Shown here one piece after another: positions 5,200 to 6,346 of a DNA stretch of 6,346 nt. The notes under the pieces were generated by a model. That model saw only the letters and a program-made list of their open reading frames with translations. It had not been told where the DNA came from and searched no databases. Position 1 is the stretch's first letter. Each line of letters opens with the position of its first letter. Origin of the DNA: Dehalococcoidia bacterium (lineage in GTDB: Bacteria > Chloroflexota > Dehalococcoidia > JAENJB01); assembly GCA_030690705.1 (NCBI GenBank), contig JAUYGE010000006.1:1-6346 (forward strand), read 5' to 3'. The position numbers and the translations under genes are program-made.

Positions 5200-6345
5200 C
5201 TAGGAAGCGAACATCTTGACCGCGGCCTCGGCCAGGCGGATGAAGACACCGGGCAGGATGCCGAGCAGAAGGACTCCGAGGCAGGAGATAACCAGCGCTG
5301 CTCGCAGTGCACCAGAGGAAGGTACCTTCTCCTCGCTGGAAGGAGTGCCGAGCCACATTATCCTTACCACCCTCATGTAGTAGAAGGCTGAGATGACGGA
5401 GTTGATGACAGCCGCCACCACCAGCCACGTCAACCCCTGCTGCACCGCCGCGTTGAAGATATAGACCTTGGCAATGAGACCCGCTGTCGGCGGCAACCCA
5501 AGCAGGGAAAGCAGACAAAGGGACATCCCCAGGGTGAGAACGGGCGCCCGCTTGGCCATTCCGGAGAAGTCGCTGATCTCATCGCTTCCAGTCTTGTTGG
5601 AGATAGCGATGATAGCGGCAAACGCTCCCAGGTTGGCGAAGGTGTAGCTAGCCAGGAAGAAGAGCACACTGCTGCGGCTCCAAACATCCGCCGCTGAGCC
5701 CAGACCCATAGCTGCCACACCGACCATAAGATATCCGGCATGGGAGATGCTGGAGTACCCGAGCATCCGCTTGATGTTCGTCTGAGCTATGGCCGCCACG
5801 TTGCCCACGGTCATGGTCAACAGACTCAGCACGGCCAGGAGCAACCCCCAGCTAGCACTGATCTCCAGCGGCGGCCCAAAAGCGGTGAAGAATACGCGCA
5901 TGAGGACCGCGAAACCGGCGGCTTTGCTGGCAACCGACAGGTAGGCGGTGACCGGTGTCGGAGCACCTTCGTAGACATCCGGCACCCACATCTGGAAAGG
6001 AACGCTGGCAATCTTGAAGCCCAAGCCGGCAACTATGAGGATGACGCCCATCAGGAGAGCCGGGTTACCCGCCAGACCGGACAGAGAAAGGGCGCTGATC
6101 CGCTCGGCAATCGCAGCCAAGCTGGTGGTCCCGGTGATGCCGAAGACCAGAGCCATGCCGAAGACCAGAGCCATGCCGTAAAGCAACACCGCCGAGGCGA
6201 TGGCGCCCAGCAGCAGGTACTTCAGGCCTGCCTCGCTGGATTTCTCGTCTTTCAGGAAGCCCGCGAGAACATAGAGGGAGATGCTGGTCAACTCCAGAGA
6301 AACATAGATGGACAGGAGCTCCCTCGTGGCTGCCATCAACATCAT
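5200..6345 (-). CDS. nuoN: NADH-quinone oxidoreductase subunit N (5' end outside window)
   Basis: Antiporter-like membrane subunit of respiratory complex I, one of the proton-pumping modules. The 381 visible residues are the C-terminal three quarters; roughly the first 100 residues lie beyond the window edge. Family landmarks are present: SLELTSISLYVLAGF (Glu18 of the visible part, matching the essential Glu of TM5), GLKYLLLGAIASAVLLYG (Lys42), GFKIASVPFQMWVPDVYEGAPTPVTAYLSVASKAAGF (Lys111 and Lys141, spaced by 30 residues as in E. coli NuoN), IKRMLGYSSISHAGYLMVG, SYTFANLGAF, and LLGLPPTAGLIAKVYIF (Lys293). All channel charges are kept. An 18-bp tandem duplication adds GMALVF at about residues 57-68. 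Other nuo genes would be expected just upstream, beyond 6346. It converges on the permease gene. Confidence 0.95.
   Translation of the reverse strand: MMLMAATRELLSIYVSLELTSISLYVLAGFLKDEKSSEAGLKYLLLGAIASAVLLYGMALVFGMALVFGITGTTSLAAIAERISALSLSGLAGNPALLMGVILIVAGLGFKIASVPFQMWVPDVYEGAPTPVTAYLSVASKAAGFAVLMRVFFTAFGPPLEISASWGLLLAVLSLLTMTVGNVAAIAQTNIKRMLGYSSISHAGYLMVGVAAMGLGSAADVWSRSSVLFFLASYTFANLGAFAAIIAISNKTGSDEISDFSGMAKRAPVLTLGMSLCLLSLLGLPPTAGLIAKVYIFNAAVQQGLTWLVVAAVINSVISAFYYMRVVRIMWLGTPSSEEKVPSSGALRAALVISCLGVLLLGILPGVFIRLAEAAVKMFAS
6139..6174 (-). repeat. Perfect 18-bp tandem duplication in nuoN
   Basis: GCCGAAGACCAGAGCCAT (plus strand) occurs twice with no mismatch, at 6139-6156 and 6157-6174. 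The duplication is in frame and makes the protein read GMALVF-GMALVF-G in a hydrophobic stretch following the SAVLLY segment. Confidence 0.95.
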
Positions 6346-6346
6346 A

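Noticed and set aside
4364..5203. Long plus-strand open frame (279 codons) in another frame of the permease
   Set aside because: The product is Arg/Pro/His-rich with no domain, typical of a shadow frame in GC-rich DNA; the permease frame carries conserved motifs throughout.

Overview
The window reads as ordinary chromosome from a GC-rich anaerobic-type bacterium. The gene content (a proton-pumping complex I subunit, a molybdate uptake locus, many short palindromic repeats) and the look of the proteins suggest Chloroflexota, perhaps Dehalococcoidia. That assignment rests on recalled resemblance only and is tentative.

Layout. Positions 1-457 hold a hicB-hicA type II toxin-antitoxin pair in antitoxin-first order; the expected hicB start codon seems to be missing. 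Positions 494-2879 are a same-strand housekeeping run: tsaB (tRNA t6A synthesis), a single ORF joining a hotdog thioesterase-like domain to a HAD phosphatase-like domain, and ndk. The last 16 codons of the fusion ORF lie inside a dispersed repeat. rsfS (ribosome silencing factor) faces ndk on the minus strand and overlaps its 3' end by 14 bp. It appears to start at CTG, behind a strong Shine-Dalgarno sequence and an extended -10 promoter.

Positions 3356-5195 form a molybdate module: a small DNA-binding-domain-only ModE-like regulator, a near-perfect 26-bp palindrome with the architecture of a ModE operator (3829-3854), and a MOT1-type molybdate/sulfate permease. Copies of a palindromic 'GTCATTGCGA...TCGCAATGAC' repeat sit on both sides of the regulator and between operator and permease. 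The regulator would bind the palindrome and set permease expression, supplying molybdenum for molybdoenzymes encoded elsewhere. nuoN (complex I, window-truncated) converges on the permease with 4 bp between stop codons and carries a perfect 18-bp in-frame tandem duplication inside a predicted membrane segment.

I see no CRISPR array, RNA gene, transposase or clearly new defence system. The points most worth a second look are the CTG-started rsfS, the operator plus single-domain ModE arrangement, the hotdog-HAD fusion with a repeat-derived tail, and the nuoN duplication.
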